A DNA stretch of 24,310 nucleotides from positions 1 through 24,310 of the forward strand of contig CAZVIK010000040.1 in the NCBI GenBank assembly GCA_964627045.1. The letters are read 5' to 3'. This document shows positions 1 through 7,506 of this stretch, piece after piece; within the stretch, counting starts at the first letter, position 1; the number at the start of each line of letters is the position of its first letter. Source of the stretch: CAZVIK01 sp964627045 (GTDB lineage: Bacteria > Acidobacteriota > Terriglobia > Bryobacterales > Bryobacteraceae). The notes under the pieces were generated by a model. The model saw only the letters and a program-made list of their open reading frames with translations, did no database searches and had not been told where the DNA came from. Made by a program: the position numbers and the translations under genes.

Positions 1-44
1 TTTCCGACCGCATGGACGCGGTAAGGGAGTGGTTAGAATTGTAA
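1..44 (+). CDS. C-terminal end of an upstream gene (partial)
   Basis: Reading from base 3, the frame encodes a short tail ending in REWLEL and stops with TAA at 42-44. The stop lies 10 bases before the next start and just ahead of that gene's GGAG ribosome binding site, a spacing that matches the tight packing elsewhere. Only about 13 residues are visible, so the product cannot be named. One other frame is also open across this short stretch, so this is a weak call based on context. Confidence 0.35.
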   Translation, partial: SDRMDAVREWLEL

Positions 45-54
45 CGGAGTTGGA

Positions 55-534
55 ATGGACCTCTTGGCGATATTAGACACACTCAGACGACTAAAGCCAC
101 AACCTGCGCCGCTGCCGGCGGTGCGCCTGGGACACGTGGCCGCGCGCTGCCGCCTGGCGAAACGGGTGAAGGTGGGGCGGGGGCCGGGCACGCTCACGCA
201 GGCGCTCAACGTGGCCGCGCAGTTGGCCGCGACCGGTCGCTGGAATGCTGAAGGGCCGATCACGGTCAACGCGCCGGCGGACCTGTTCAACCGTCTTCAG
301 GGGACCACGCTGGAGCGCTATGACGCGACGTATGCGGTCAATGTGTATGCGGGCGTGTACGACCTGCGGGACGGTGTGGATTTCGAGCGCCGGGTTTTTA
401 ACCCGGGCCCATTCCCCATTGGGCAAAAGGGGTTTTAAAAAACACAGCGGTTTTTNNNNNNNNNNCAGCGCGGCGTGGATTTCGAGTGCGGAGACGACAC
501 GCGGCCCATGCCGCAGAGGGCAGCCTGGTTATGA
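55..534 (+). CDS. Hypothetical protein, interrupted by an assembly gap
   Basis: The start is the ATG at 55, preceded by GGAG at 46-49. About 111 residues read cleanly, up to a GVDFE peptide encoded at 373-387. The reading then enters dubious sequence and a run of ten Ns. After the gap, 472-486 again encodes GVDFE in a different register and continues for about 15 codons to a TGA at 532-534, which overlaps the ATG of the next gene at 531. The natural protein is therefore probably about 126 residues, with the bases between the two GVDFE copies being an artefact. Read literally, the first frame would stop with TAA at 436-438. I do not recognise the family. The position at the head of a glycosyltransferase and methyltransferase operon suggests a role in the same pathway, but no motif supports this. 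Confidence 0.6.
388..471. other. Assembly gap (Ns at 456-465) with unreliable flank
   Basis: Ten Ns occupy 456-465. The preceding bases, about 388-455, hold short homopolymers and a C/G-rich near-palindrome unlike the coding sequence around them. The 15 bases at 373-387 and 472-486 match at all but one position and encode the same five residues. This looks like two contig ends that really overlap but were joined as a scaffold gap. Confidence 0.8.
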
Positions 535-1349
535 AGATCACCCTTGCTTTTCAGGTCTTCAACAAGGCGCACTGGCTGGAGCCGCTCATGGCGAGCTGGC
601 TCGACCGGCTCTCCGGCGCGCACGAGGTCGAGGTGATCGCCGTCTTCGATGACCTCGCGGACGGGTCTGACGAGGTTGCCGCCGGCGTCGTGCTGGAGCG
701 CCGCGTGCCGTACAAGTTCCTGTACGCGCAGGATGGCTGGGAGGTCGTCTGCAACAACCTGGCGCTGCGCGAGGCCACCGGCGATGTGATTGTCTTTATT
801 CAGGACGACAACTGGATTTACGACGCCGGCTGGGACGATACGCTGGCCCAGGTGTTCGCGCGCCTGGGCGACCGCGCGGGCCTGGTGGGGCTGCTGGCCG
901 GGGGAACCTTCACCGGGGCCGCGTACACGCGCGTGGAGGCGGATCGACCGCGCAAACACCGGTACTTCTCCGGGTTCGGGATTCCTGACGCGGGCCTGGC
1001 CGTGCACGCGCTCGATTTCGTCATTCGCCCGCTGGCCGCGCGGACCGAGGTCATGCGGCGCGCCGGCGGTTTCGATATGGTCTATGCCCGCTCGTCCTGG
1101 AACGACATGGACCTGTGCATGAGGCTTTCCTACGACGCCAGTATGCTCAACGTCTACGTGCCTTTCGACCTGCTCAACCTGGCGGCCAATGTGTATCACG
1201 GCGGGCCGGCGCTCGACAGCGGGCGCTTCCAGCGGGGGCGCGACCTTTTCATGGGGCGTTGGGGCGGCCGGCTACAAGGGCACCAGGGCCGGGCGCAGAA
1301 GGTGTTCGATCTGAAGGAAGTTGACCAGGGGTTGATGTTCGATGAGTGA
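531..1349 (+). CDS. Glycosyltransferase, family 2-like (GT-A fold)
   Basis: A 272-residue protein that probably transfers a sugar from a nucleotide-sugar donor in the cytoplasm. The N-terminus has the beta-strand pattern of GT-A enzymes (MKITLAFQVFN). A D-x-D type metal site appears as QDDN at residues 91-94, directly after a hydrophobic strand (VIVFI). Further on, a G-G-F-D segment and an N-D-M-D-L motif resemble the acceptor-side region of family 2 enzymes, where an acidic residue acts as base. The start is the ATG at 531, overlapping the stop of the upstream gene (TTATGA); the frame is open upstream, but an earlier start would run back into that gene. It overlaps the next gene by 8 bases. 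The fold assignment is fairly secure; donor and acceptor are unknown. Confidence 0.75.
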   Translation: MKITLAFQVFNKAHWLEPLMASWLDRLSGAHEVEVIAVFDDLADGSDEVAAGVVLERRVPYKFLYAQDGWEVVCNNLALREATGDVIVFIQDDNWIYDAGWDDTLAQVFARLGDRAGLVGLLAGGTFTGAAYTRVEADRPRKHRYFSGFGIPDAGLAVHALDFVIRPLAARTEVMRRAGGFDMVYARSSWNDMDLCMRLSYDASMLNVYVPFDLLNLAANVYHGGPALDSGRFQRGRDLFMGRWGGRLQGHQGRAQKVFDLKEVDQGLMFDE

Positions 1350-1686
1350 AGTCACCAAAAACTCACTGCCTATTGGAGCCAAGATTCGCGGCCTGCGGGA
1401 AGAGGCCGGGCTGTCGATCACCGAGGCAGCTCGCCGCCTCGACATGCCCCGGCTGACGTGGTACCGGGTCGAGGTCGGAAGTTCGCGCCTGCCCACGCGC
1501 TATACCCTCGCGCGCATTGGCCGGCTCTTTGAACTCTCGGTTGACGAGCTGACCGAGGGCACGAACTACGACGCGCTCAAGGCGGAGCCGCGTGAGCGCC
1601 GGCAGGTCGAGGCGGAGAGACACGCCGGCCAGTTTGCGCCAGGCGACTATCCTGCGATCTACGCAAGGAACATGCAATGTGTTTGA
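1342..1686 (+). CDS. XRE-family helix-turn-helix protein
   Basis: A 114-residue protein whose residues about 11-70 form a Cro/C1-type DNA-binding domain: IGAKIRGLREEAGLSITEAA, then a recognition-helix region with W-Y-R-V-E, and a closing S-V-D-E-L segment typical of XRE domains. The roughly 40-residue charged C-terminal tail has no recognisable domain. The ATG at 1342 overlaps the upstream glycosyltransferase stop, and its own end overlaps the next methyltransferase start, so it is translationally embedded in the cargo operon. It may regulate the operon or another phage promoter; no operator was identified. The family call is solid, the target is unknown. Confidence 0.85.
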   Translation: MSEVTKNSLPIGAKIRGLREEAGLSITEAARRLDMPRLTWYRVEVGSSRLPTRYTLARIGRLFELSVDELTEGTNYDALKAEPRERRQVEAERHAGQFAPGDYPAIYARNMQCV

Positions 1687-2330
1687 CCAAAGCCGCTCTC
1701 GAAGCCGCGCTGGGCAAACCGGCTTACATCGCTGAAGAAGAGATCGAGCCGCTGTGCCGGCACGCGGCGCAGGTGCCGGCGGATGGTACCGTGGTCGAGA
1801 TCGGCGCGGCCTGGGGCGCGTCGGCGGCCTTGCTGCTGCTGAGCGCGCCGGAGCCGGTGAAGGTATGGAGCGTTGACCCGTTCGTGCCGCACGAGGGCTG
1901 GCAGGCGTCGCGCGCCGGATGCCGCGAAGCCGTCAAGCGGGTGCTCCGGCGTGTCGGGGGCAAAGACTGGCTCAGCCTCTATATACGCTGGGCGCTCTGC
2001 CAGATGTACAGCCACGAGGTGGCGGCGATCTTCGACGTGCAGTTCGCGGTGGGCCAGGATGTGAGCCTGCTCTATATCGACGGCGACCACAGCTACGAGG
2101 CCGTAGGCCAGGACTTCGATCTCTGGCTGCCGCACATGCGCAAGGGCGGCGTGATCCTGCTCCACGACTCGCGCCGGCTGCCGGGCACACCGGAAGGGGA
2201 GTTTGCGCGCGGCTGGCCGGGACCGACCCAGGTGGCCGAGGAGCTGCGCGACTGGCAGACGAATGGCGAGGGCTGCCCGGTCGAGCTTATCGAAGAAGCC
2301 TATTCGCTCACGATCTGGCGAGTCCGGTGA
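1677..2330 (+). CDS. Class I SAM-dependent methyltransferase (Methyltransf_24-like)
   Basis: A 217-residue protein with a Rossmann-type methyltransferase layout. Motif I is VVEIGAAWG, with the acidic residue E41, and binds S-adenosylmethionine. A strand ending in S-V-D-P follows at the usual distance. The segment YIDGDHSYE (residues 133-141), followed by G-G-V-I-L-L-H-D, is the hallmark of the Methyltransf_24 group, whose members are often found in sugar, antibiotic and exopolysaccharide clusters. The start overlaps the stop of the regulator gene (CAATGTGTTTGA). Given the neighbouring glycosyltransferases, an O-methyl modification of a sugar is the likeliest role, but the substrate is inferred from context only. 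Confidence 0.8.
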   Translation: MCLTKAALEAALGKPAYIAEEEIEPLCRHAAQVPADGTVVEIGAAWGASAALLLLSAPEPVKVWSVDPFVPHEGWQASRAGCREAVKRVLRRVGGKDWLSLYIRWALCQMYSHEVAAIFDVQFAVGQDVSLLYIDGDHSYEAVGQDFDLWLPHMRKGGVILLHDSRRLPGTPEGEFARGWPGPTQVAEELRDWQTNGEGCPVELIEEAYSLTIWRVR

Positions 2331-2582
2331 ATGCGCGCCGTCTCCCGCAAGATTGGCAAGGCGCTTGCCGGGATACGGCAGGCGGTAACGGAAAGCGGGC
2401 TGACGCCGGGGATGCTGGACAACTATGAGGACTATCTGGCCGATCTGGTCGAGGTGGGGTTGCTGGCGGTCGCGCCTGATACCGACCCGCGCCGGCTGTC
2501 CGAGCAGATGACCGGTATCCAGATCATTCGTGCGGTTATGGATTTGGGAAACGAAGGGCAGGAGACGTGCATAAAGACCTGA
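2331..2582 (+). CDS. Small hypothetical protein
   Basis: An 83-residue protein starting at the ATG immediately after the stop of the methyltransferase gene, so it is probably translated by coupling. It is mostly predicted helix, basic at the N-terminus (SRKIGKALAGIRQ) and acidic in the middle (DNYEDYLADLVEVG). No signal peptide, cysteine cluster or known motif is visible. It overlaps the start of the CapK-like gene by 16 bases. Tight packing and sensible codon use support it as a real gene, perhaps a small partner of its neighbour. Function unknown. Confidence 0.6.
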   Translation: MRAVSRKIGKALAGIRQAVTESGLTPGMLDNYEDYLADLVEVGLLAVAPDTDPRRLSEQMTGIQIIRAVMDLGNEGQETCIKT

Positions 2583-3877
2583 GCAACCCGGAGTACACCG
2601 CGTGGGCGGCGTTCCTGAACCGCGCCGGGGTCATGTGGGGGCCGGGCGTCACGCAGACGTACCAGCTCGTCCGGCTGCGCAACACCGTCGCGGACGCCCT
2701 GGCGCTGCCGGGCTACCGCCGGCTGTACCCGAAGGCGCTCAACCCATACCAGTTGCGCTTCGCGGACTTCGCCGCGCTGCCGACCGTGGACAAGGCGCTC
2801 ATGCGCCAGGACGTGGACGCTTACACGCGCCGCACGCCCGACGCGCAGTACATCACCACCGGGGGCAGCACCGGCGAGCCGTTCGGCTTCTACCGCACGC
2901 CGAAGGCCTTCGCCCGCGAGCTGGCGAGCAAGGCGCACCTGTACCACCGGATTGGCTGGAAGGAAGGCGACCGGCAACTGACCCTGCGCGGCCTGGTGGT
3001 CAACGAACAAAATCACATGGAGTATGCGCCCGACCTCGAAGAGCTGCGCTGCTCGTCCTACCACCTCACGCCGGAGCATATGGCGGTCTACTACGCCGAA
3101 GCGCTCAAGTACGGGCCGGAGTGGATCAGGGCCTATCCTTCGGCGCTGGCGCTCTTCGCCCGGTACCTGGTGGAAAACAAGCGCCGGCTGCCTTCGGTGC
3201 GCGGTATTCTGTGCGCCTCGGAGAACCTGTACGACGCGCAGAAGGCGCTTTTCGCCGAGGCGTTCCCAGGGGCGCGGGTCTTCAGCCATTACGGGCACTA
3301 CGAGTGCGCGGCGCTGGCCGGCTACTGTGAGCACGCCGACACGCACCACGTGCTCCCGCTCTATGGCTATGTCGAACTGCTCGACGAGACCGGCGCGCCG
3401 GTGACGGGCCTGGGCCAGGTGGGGGAGATCGTGGCGACCTCCTTCATCATGAACGCGACGCTCTTCGTCCGGTACCGCACCGGCGACCTGGCCGAGTATG
3501 GGGGCCAGGAGTGCGAGGCGTGTGGGCGCAAGACGCTGATCCTGCGCCAGATCGTGGGCCGGCAGCAAGAGTTCCTGGTGACCGCGACCGGGCGGCTCAT
3601 CTCCATGACCGCCATCAACATGCACGATGACACGTTCGACGCCGCGACCCGGTACCAGTTCTACCAGGACCAGGTGGGCGTTGTGGAGCTGCGCTATGAG
3701 CCGGCCCCGTCGTGCGACGACGCGGCGGTGGAACGGATGCGCGCCGGCTTGATGCAAAAGCTCGGCAACGACGTGCAGCTCGCGTTGACGCCCGTGGAGA
3801 AGATCGAGCCGACTCCGCGCGGCAAACACCGCGTGATCGACCAGCGTCTGGACCTGCACTTTGCTCACGGGAGGTGA
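2567..3877 (+). CDS. CapK/PaaK-like adenylate-forming enzyme (phenylacetate-CoA ligase family)
   Basis: A 436-residue protein of the ANL superfamily group that includes phenylacetate-CoA ligase and CapK-type capsule proteins. The phosphate-binding loop is TTGGSTGEPFGFYRT at residues 97-111. The conserved ATP/ribose-binding motif YRTGDLAEY begins at residue 303. It is followed by a C-E-A-C-G-R segment of the kind seen in this family, then a G-R-x-Q-E hinge-like region. The length is typical. The start is GTG at 2567, with GAAGGGCAGGAG upstream. Such enzymes activate a carboxylate as an adenylate. CapK-like members occur in polysaccharide clusters, so an acyl or carboxylate decoration of a glycan is plausible here. 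The substrate is not determinable from sequence. Confidence 0.8.
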   Translation: MHKDLSNPEYTAWAAFLNRAGVMWGPGVTQTYQLVRLRNTVADALALPGYRRLYPKALNPYQLRFADFAALPTVDKALMRQDVDAYTRRTPDAQYITTGGSTGEPFGFYRTPKAFARELASKAHLYHRIGWKEGDRQLTLRGLVVNEQNHMEYAPDLEELRCSSYHLTPEHMAVYYAEALKYGPEWIRAYPSALALFARYLVENKRRLPSVRGILCASENLYDAQKALFAEAFPGARVFSHYGHYECAALAGYCEHADTHHVLPLYGYVELLDETGAPVTGLGQVGEIVATSFIMNATLFVRYRTGDLAEYGGQECEACGRKTLILRQIVGRQQEFLVTATGRLISMTAINMHDDTFDAATRYQFYQDQVGVVELRYEPAPSCDDAAVERMRAGLMQKLGNDVQLALTPVEKIEPTPRGKHRVIDQRLDLHFAHGR

Positions 3878-3880
3878 GAC

Positions 3881-4060
3881 GTGCTGAAACTGCGCAACCG
3901 ACATGCTCGCAACACGGGGGCGGATACAACCGACTACATGGTGCAATGCCCGAAGTGCCAGGCAGTCACCGTCCGGTCCAAGCTCGTCGAGGATCAAGAC
4001 GGCAACCTGCGCTGCCCCGAAAGGCGGTGCCGGGCTGTCGTCATTCAGGCAACCAATTGA
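3881..4060 (+). CDS. Small putative zinc-ribbon protein
   Basis: A 59-residue protein from a GTG at 3881, with a good GGAGGTG ribosome binding site at 3870-3876. It has four cysteines in two pairs, C23-P-K-C26 and C45-P-E-R-R-C50, separated by 18 residues, which is the layout of a zinc ribbon. The remainder is basic (LKLRNRHAR at the N-terminus) with no other domain. It lies 3 bases after the CapK-like stop and 10 bases before the DUF362 start, so the three are probably co-translated. It could bind nucleic acid or act as a small structural partner of a neighbour. The metal-binding inference is reasonable; the role is unknown. Confidence 0.7.
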   Translation: MLKLRNRHARNTGADTTDYMVQCPKCQAVTVRSKLVEDQDGNLRCPERRCRAVVIQATN

Positions 4061-4070
4061 GAGGTGCAGC

Positions 4071-5576
4071 GTGAGCGACAGGGTGGCCGTCGTCAAAGCG
4101 GAGCGGTATCCCGACGCGATCAGCCTGTGGGAGCCGGCGGAGCGGTATCCCGAATACCCGTTCCCGATCTGGCCGGTCGAGAACTACAGGAACCCGGTCT
4201 ACGCCGGCGTGCGCCAGCTTTTTCACCTGCTGGGGTATGACCAGGCGCACGAGGGCACGAAGGGCTGGAACCCACTCGGCCACATTGTGCAGCCTGGCGA
4301 TACCGTGGTCGTCAAGCCCAACTTCGTGCTGAGCCGGCACAAAACGGGCGGGCTGCTCTGGTCCGTTATCACCCACCCCTCGGTGCTGCGCGCGGTCGTC
4401 GATTACGTCTGGATCGCGCTCCAGGGCGAAGGCAAGATCGTCATTGCCGACGCGCCCCAGTACGACGCCGACCCGGACGAACTCCGGCAGCTCACGGAGA
4501 TCGACGACCTGTGCATGTTCTACGACAACTTCCCAGGTCCCACCGTCCAGTACCGGGACCTGCGCGATTACTGGTCGCCGGGCCGCCACCATCGCACCGA
4601 GACGCGCCGGCTGCCGGGCGACCCGAAGGGCGCGGTGACGGTGGACCTGGGGAGCCGGAGCGCCTTCACCGGTCTCAGCCGTCCCGTGCTGGAGCGGCTG
4701 TACGGCGCGCGGCCACTCCGTGACGAGACGGTGCTGGCCCACACCGAGGGCCGGCATGTCTACGAGGTCTCCGGCACCATGCTCGACGCCGACGTATACA
4801 TTTCGGTTCCGAAGCTCAAGACCCACAAAAAGGTGGGGGTCACGCTCAACCTCAAGAACCTGGTCGGGATCGCTGTGAACAAGAACCTGATCCCGCATTA
4901 CACGCTGGGCGCGCCCTCGGAAGGGGGAGACCAGTACCCGGACGGCCTGTTCAACCCGGTCGAGGCGGCGCTGATCCGGCTCGAACGGTGGATGTACGAC
5001 CACCTGGCCGGCTCGCCGCACGAGGCGCTGGAGCGCGTGCAGCGGGCGATCTACTGGCTTCACAACCACACGACGAAGCGCCTGGGTCTGAGGGTCGCGC
5101 CGTGGAAACGCGCCTTCGACGCCGGCAACTGGTATGGCAACGACACCGCCTGGCGCGCGGTGCGTGACCTGCTGCACATCATCACCTATGCCGACCGCGA
5201 CGGCGTTTTGCACGAGCAGCCCCAGCGCCGTTTCTTCTCGGTCGTCGATGGCGTGATCGGCGGGCAGGGGGATGGCCCGCTCGCGCCGGATGCGGCGCAC
5301 GCCGGCGTGCTCATCGGCGGCGAGGACCTGGAAGCCGTCGATCTGGCCGCGACGTTGCACATGGGCTTCGGCCCGTTCCTGCTGCCGCTGTACGCCGGGC
5401 ACACGCGCCCGTTCGATGTCGTGACCGAGGGTGTCGCGCTGGGCACGGCGCGCTTCCGCCCACATCCGGGATGGGAAGGATGTATCGAGCAGGAGCCGAG
5501 CCAGATCAAGGCCGATGTCATGGGACTCTGGCCGGATGATCCGCTCAGCAAACATTACCGGCAGATTGGCCCCTAA
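4071..5576 (+). CDS. DUF362 domain-containing protein
   Basis: A 501-residue protein with the signature segments of DUF362. These are VVVKPNFV (K82-P-N84), the following T-H-P-S-V-L-R-A-V-V segment, PKLKTHKKVGVTLNLKNLVG from residue 247, and a late V-D-G-V-I-G-G-x-G-D-G-P motif. Members are often described as uncharacterised, sometimes fused to ferredoxin domains; none is present here. The start is the GTG at 4071, preceded by GAGGTG at 4061-4066; the frame is open further upstream, but that region is the zinc-ribbon gene. DUF362 genes recur beside CapK-like genes in surface-polysaccharide clusters, and the same pairing appears here. Biochemical role unknown; the family call is strong. Confidence 0.85.
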   Translation: MSDRVAVVKAERYPDAISLWEPAERYPEYPFPIWPVENYRNPVYAGVRQLFHLLGYDQAHEGTKGWNPLGHIVQPGDTVVVKPNFVLSRHKTGGLLWSVITHPSVLRAVVDYVWIALQGEGKIVIADAPQYDADPDELRQLTEIDDLCMFYDNFPGPTVQYRDLRDYWSPGRHHRTETRRLPGDPKGAVTVDLGSRSAFTGLSRPVLERLYGARPLRDETVLAHTEGRHVYEVSGTMLDADVYISVPKLKTHKKVGVTLNLKNLVGIAVNKNLIPHYTLGAPSEGGDQYPDGLFNPVEAALIRLERWMYDHLAGSPHEALERVQRAIYWLHNHTTKRLGLRVAPWKRAFDAGNWYGNDTAWRAVRDLLHIITYADRDGVLHEQPQRRFFSVVDGVIGGQGDGPLAPDAAHAGVLIGGEDLEAVDLAATLHMGFGPFLLPLYAGHTRPFDVVTEGVALGTARFRPHPGWEGCIEQEPSQIKADVMGLWPDDPLSKHYRQIGP

Positions 5577-5594
5577 CAAACTTAGGGTGCGCTT

Positions 5595-5858
5595 ATGTGT
5601 ATGACAGAACCGAGCGAATACGAACTCCGCCTCTTGGCGCTTCTCAATCACGATATGGTGGTTGGGTTCGGCGGTGGGGTCTATCACAAGGGATTGACGC
5701 ATTGGCGGCGGCGTCCGCCTGTGGCCGTCGTCTCTGAGGCGTGTGTGCGTTCGATGGAAGATCGCGGTCTGGTCGCTTTGGTCGGGATGGCTTTCTACAT
5801 CACGGACGCAGGTCGGGGCGCACTTTTCGAGGTCGAAAGGGGGAAGGGACGCTCATGA
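5595..5858 (+). CDS. Small hypothetical protein, possible winged-helix
   Basis: An 87-residue protein, with ATG at 5595 and a second in-frame ATG at 5601. The C-terminal half reads SEACVRSMEDRGLV and then FYITDAGRGALFEVE. This is the pattern of a short recognition helix plus wing (x-L-x-x-R-G-L-V ... Y-x-I-T-D-A-G-R) seen in many small phage proteins and winged-helix regulators. It overlaps the FkbM gene start by 4 bases (TCATGA). The N-terminal half, containing FGGGVYHKG, is not recognisable. Its codon use is less GC-rich than the flanking genes, so it may have a different origin. Function uncertain. Confidence 0.6.
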   Translation: MCMTEPSEYELRLLALLNHDMVVGFGGGVYHKGLTHWRRRPPVAVVSEACVRSMEDRGLVALVGMAFYITDAGRGALFEVERGKGRS

Positions 5859-6667
5859 AAGCGTGTCTTTTCGAGGACAAATATGTCGAGATCGACCCGC
5901 GCTCGCTGCGCGCCGGCGGTTCGTGGAGCGCCGCGACCGGCGACCCGCCGGTGCCGGACAACCACGCGCTGCTGAAGCTGGCGTATGAGCGGCTGTCGCG
6001 GTACCGCGCGCCGTTCATGCTGGACATTGGCGCGTCCACGGGCAGCTTCCCGCTCCTGGCCGCCCACATCCCGGAGATGACCGGATGGGCAGTCGAGCCG
6101 AACAACCTGGACACGCCCGACATGCCGAGCGTGTTTCAACTTCTGCGCACCAACCTCGAAATGAACCGCCTCGTGGACGGCACGCCGGCGCGCATGGCCG
6201 CCGCCGAGAGGAACGGTTTCGACATGCTCCGGGACTGGCTCACGATACCTGACCACAGCCAGATCAGAACCCTGTGTCTCGCGGTGGGGGCACACACGGG
6301 CAATGACGTGTTGAAGGTGCCGACGCCGGCGGAGAGCGGCCTGGCGACGCTTGGCAGCCCCGTCCGCTTCAACCAGTGGACCGAACTGCCGGTGACGGTC
6401 GTTGCCCTGGACGATTGCGCCGACCTTTGGGGGTCGAAGCGGATTCACTTCATGAAAATCGACACGGAGGGCGCAGAGCTGCTTGTGCTCGGCGGGGCCG
6501 GGGCGACCATCCGCGCACACAAGCCGGACATCCTGGTGGAAGTGCAGCCGAGGAACACGGCGCAGTTCGGCTACGACGCCCGCGAAACCGTGAACCTGCT
6601 CACGCGCTGGGGCTTCACCGGCGAGCAGGTTTCGGAAGAAGACTGGCTGTTCACCTGGGAGGGCTGA
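5855..6667 (+). CDS. FkbM-family SAM-dependent methyltransferase
   Basis: A 270-residue protein. The SAM-binding motif I is FMLDIGASTGSF, with D57-I-G. The segment FMKIDTEGAE around residues 199-208 is diagnostic of FkbM enzymes, and is followed by the expected hydrophobic strand near the C-terminus (KPDILVEVQP). FkbM members typically O-methylate hydroxyl groups on sugars or polyketides and are common in glycan clusters. The true start is the ATG at 5855, with GGAAGGGA upstream; a longer open frame upstream overlaps the preceding gene and is not needed. The next gene starts 1 base after the stop. Family call strong; acceptor unknown. Confidence 0.85.
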   Translation: MKACLFEDKYVEIDPRSLRAGGSWSAATGDPPVPDNHALLKLAYERLSRYRAPFMLDIGASTGSFPLLAAHIPEMTGWAVEPNNLDTPDMPSVFQLLRTNLEMNRLVDGTPARMAAAERNGFDMLRDWLTIPDHSQIRTLCLAVGAHTGNDVLKVPTPAESGLATLGSPVRFNQWTELPVTVVALDDCADLWGSKRIHFMKIDTEGAELLVLGGAGATIRAHKPDILVEVQPRNTAQFGYDARETVNLLTRWGFTGEQVSEEDWLFTWEG

Positions 6668-6668
6668 G

Positions 6669-7445
6669 GTGCTGACGCTGTTCACGACGGCCAAGCCGTT
6701 CAGCGACCCGCACATCGCCGTGATTCAGGACAACGCCTTCGCCAGTTGGACGCGCCTCGACCCGCGCCCCAAGATGATCCTCTTCGGCGACGAACCGGGC
6801 ACCGGCGAGGCGGCGCGCAAACACGGCATGATCCACATTCCGCAGATCGAGCGCAGTCCCTTCGGCGCGCCGTTGGTCGCCGACCTGTTCGACAAGGCCT
6901 CGGCGATTGGGCACAACAGCGTCCTGTGCTACGTCAATGCCGACATCATGCTGATGCAGGGTTTTTGCAGCGCGCTTTCTTACATATTGAGCGCGCAACA
7001 GGGACTGTTCCTCGCCATTGGCTACCGTTGGAACGTGGACATCACCGAGCCGTGGGACTTCTCCGGCGACTGGCGGCTCAGACTGGCCGAGCGTGTCGAG
7101 GCCGCCGGCGAGAAGAACCCGCCCACGGGCATTGATTACTTCGTCTACCGCCCGCAGATGTACGCGGGCCGGATCGACCGGCGCGTGGCGCTGGCGCGCG
7201 GCTGGTGGGACTGGTACCTCGTCGCGCTGGCGCTGCAGCAGGGCGCGCCCGTGATCGACCTGAGCGCATGGGTCATGGCCGTGCACCAGAACCATCCCTG
7301 GGTCAAAAGCCAGGGCCAGGAAGTGCGCCGCGAGCACCCGGAGATGCAGACCAATGAGCAGATCATCGGCCACGATAACATGGCGCACCTGGAGCACGTC
7401 ACGCACCGGCTGCGCAAGGATGGCACGATAGGAAGGGTAAGATGA
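6669..7445 (+). CDS. Glycosyltransferase-like protein (GT-A type)
   Basis: A 258-residue protein starting at a GTG 1 base after the FkbM stop. The N-terminal region has the pattern of a GT-A nucleotide-sugar domain. A strand leads to LCYVNADIML, where N90-A-D92 occupies the usual DxD position, preceded by a P-L-V-A-D-L-F-D-K-A segment that resembles the helix before the DxD strand. A later region (G-W-W-D-W-Y-L-V) and a histidine-rich stretch (VHQNHPW) fit the acceptor side. Similar proteins are often annotated as uncharacterised glycosyltransferases in phage and exopolysaccharide clusters. The class call is moderate; donor and acceptor are unknown. Confidence 0.65.
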   Translation: MLTLFTTAKPFSDPHIAVIQDNAFASWTRLDPRPKMILFGDEPGTGEAARKHGMIHIPQIERSPFGAPLVADLFDKASAIGHNSVLCYVNADIMLMQGFCSALSYILSAQQGLFLAIGYRWNVDITEPWDFSGDWRLRLAERVEAAGEKNPPTGIDYFVYRPQMYAGRIDRRVALARGWWDWYLVALALQQGAPVIDLSAWVMAVHQNHPWVKSQGQEVRREHPEMQTNEQIIGHDNMAHLEHVTHRLRKDGTIGRVR

Positions 7446-7506
7446 GACAGCTTGCGTGTTCGGTCGTGGCAGTTTTCGCCTATCAGTTTCTTTTTCAAGG
7501 AGCGAA

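Noticed and set aside
3903..4070. N-terminal extension of the DUF362 gene upstream of 4071
   Set aside because: The same bases encode the zinc-ribbon protein in another frame with a strong ribosome binding site, and the extension shows no DUF362 sequence. GTG 4071 has its own GAGGTG.
2432..4096. Long open frame on the minus strand opposite the CapK-like gene
   Set aside because: It is a shadow of the GC-rich + strand gene, with biased arginine/valine/histidine composition, no motifs and no ribosome binding site. Similar minus-strand frames at 4041-5702, 10905-13544, 13796-16195, 18901-20811, 20342-22318 and 22770-24287 were rejected for the same reason.
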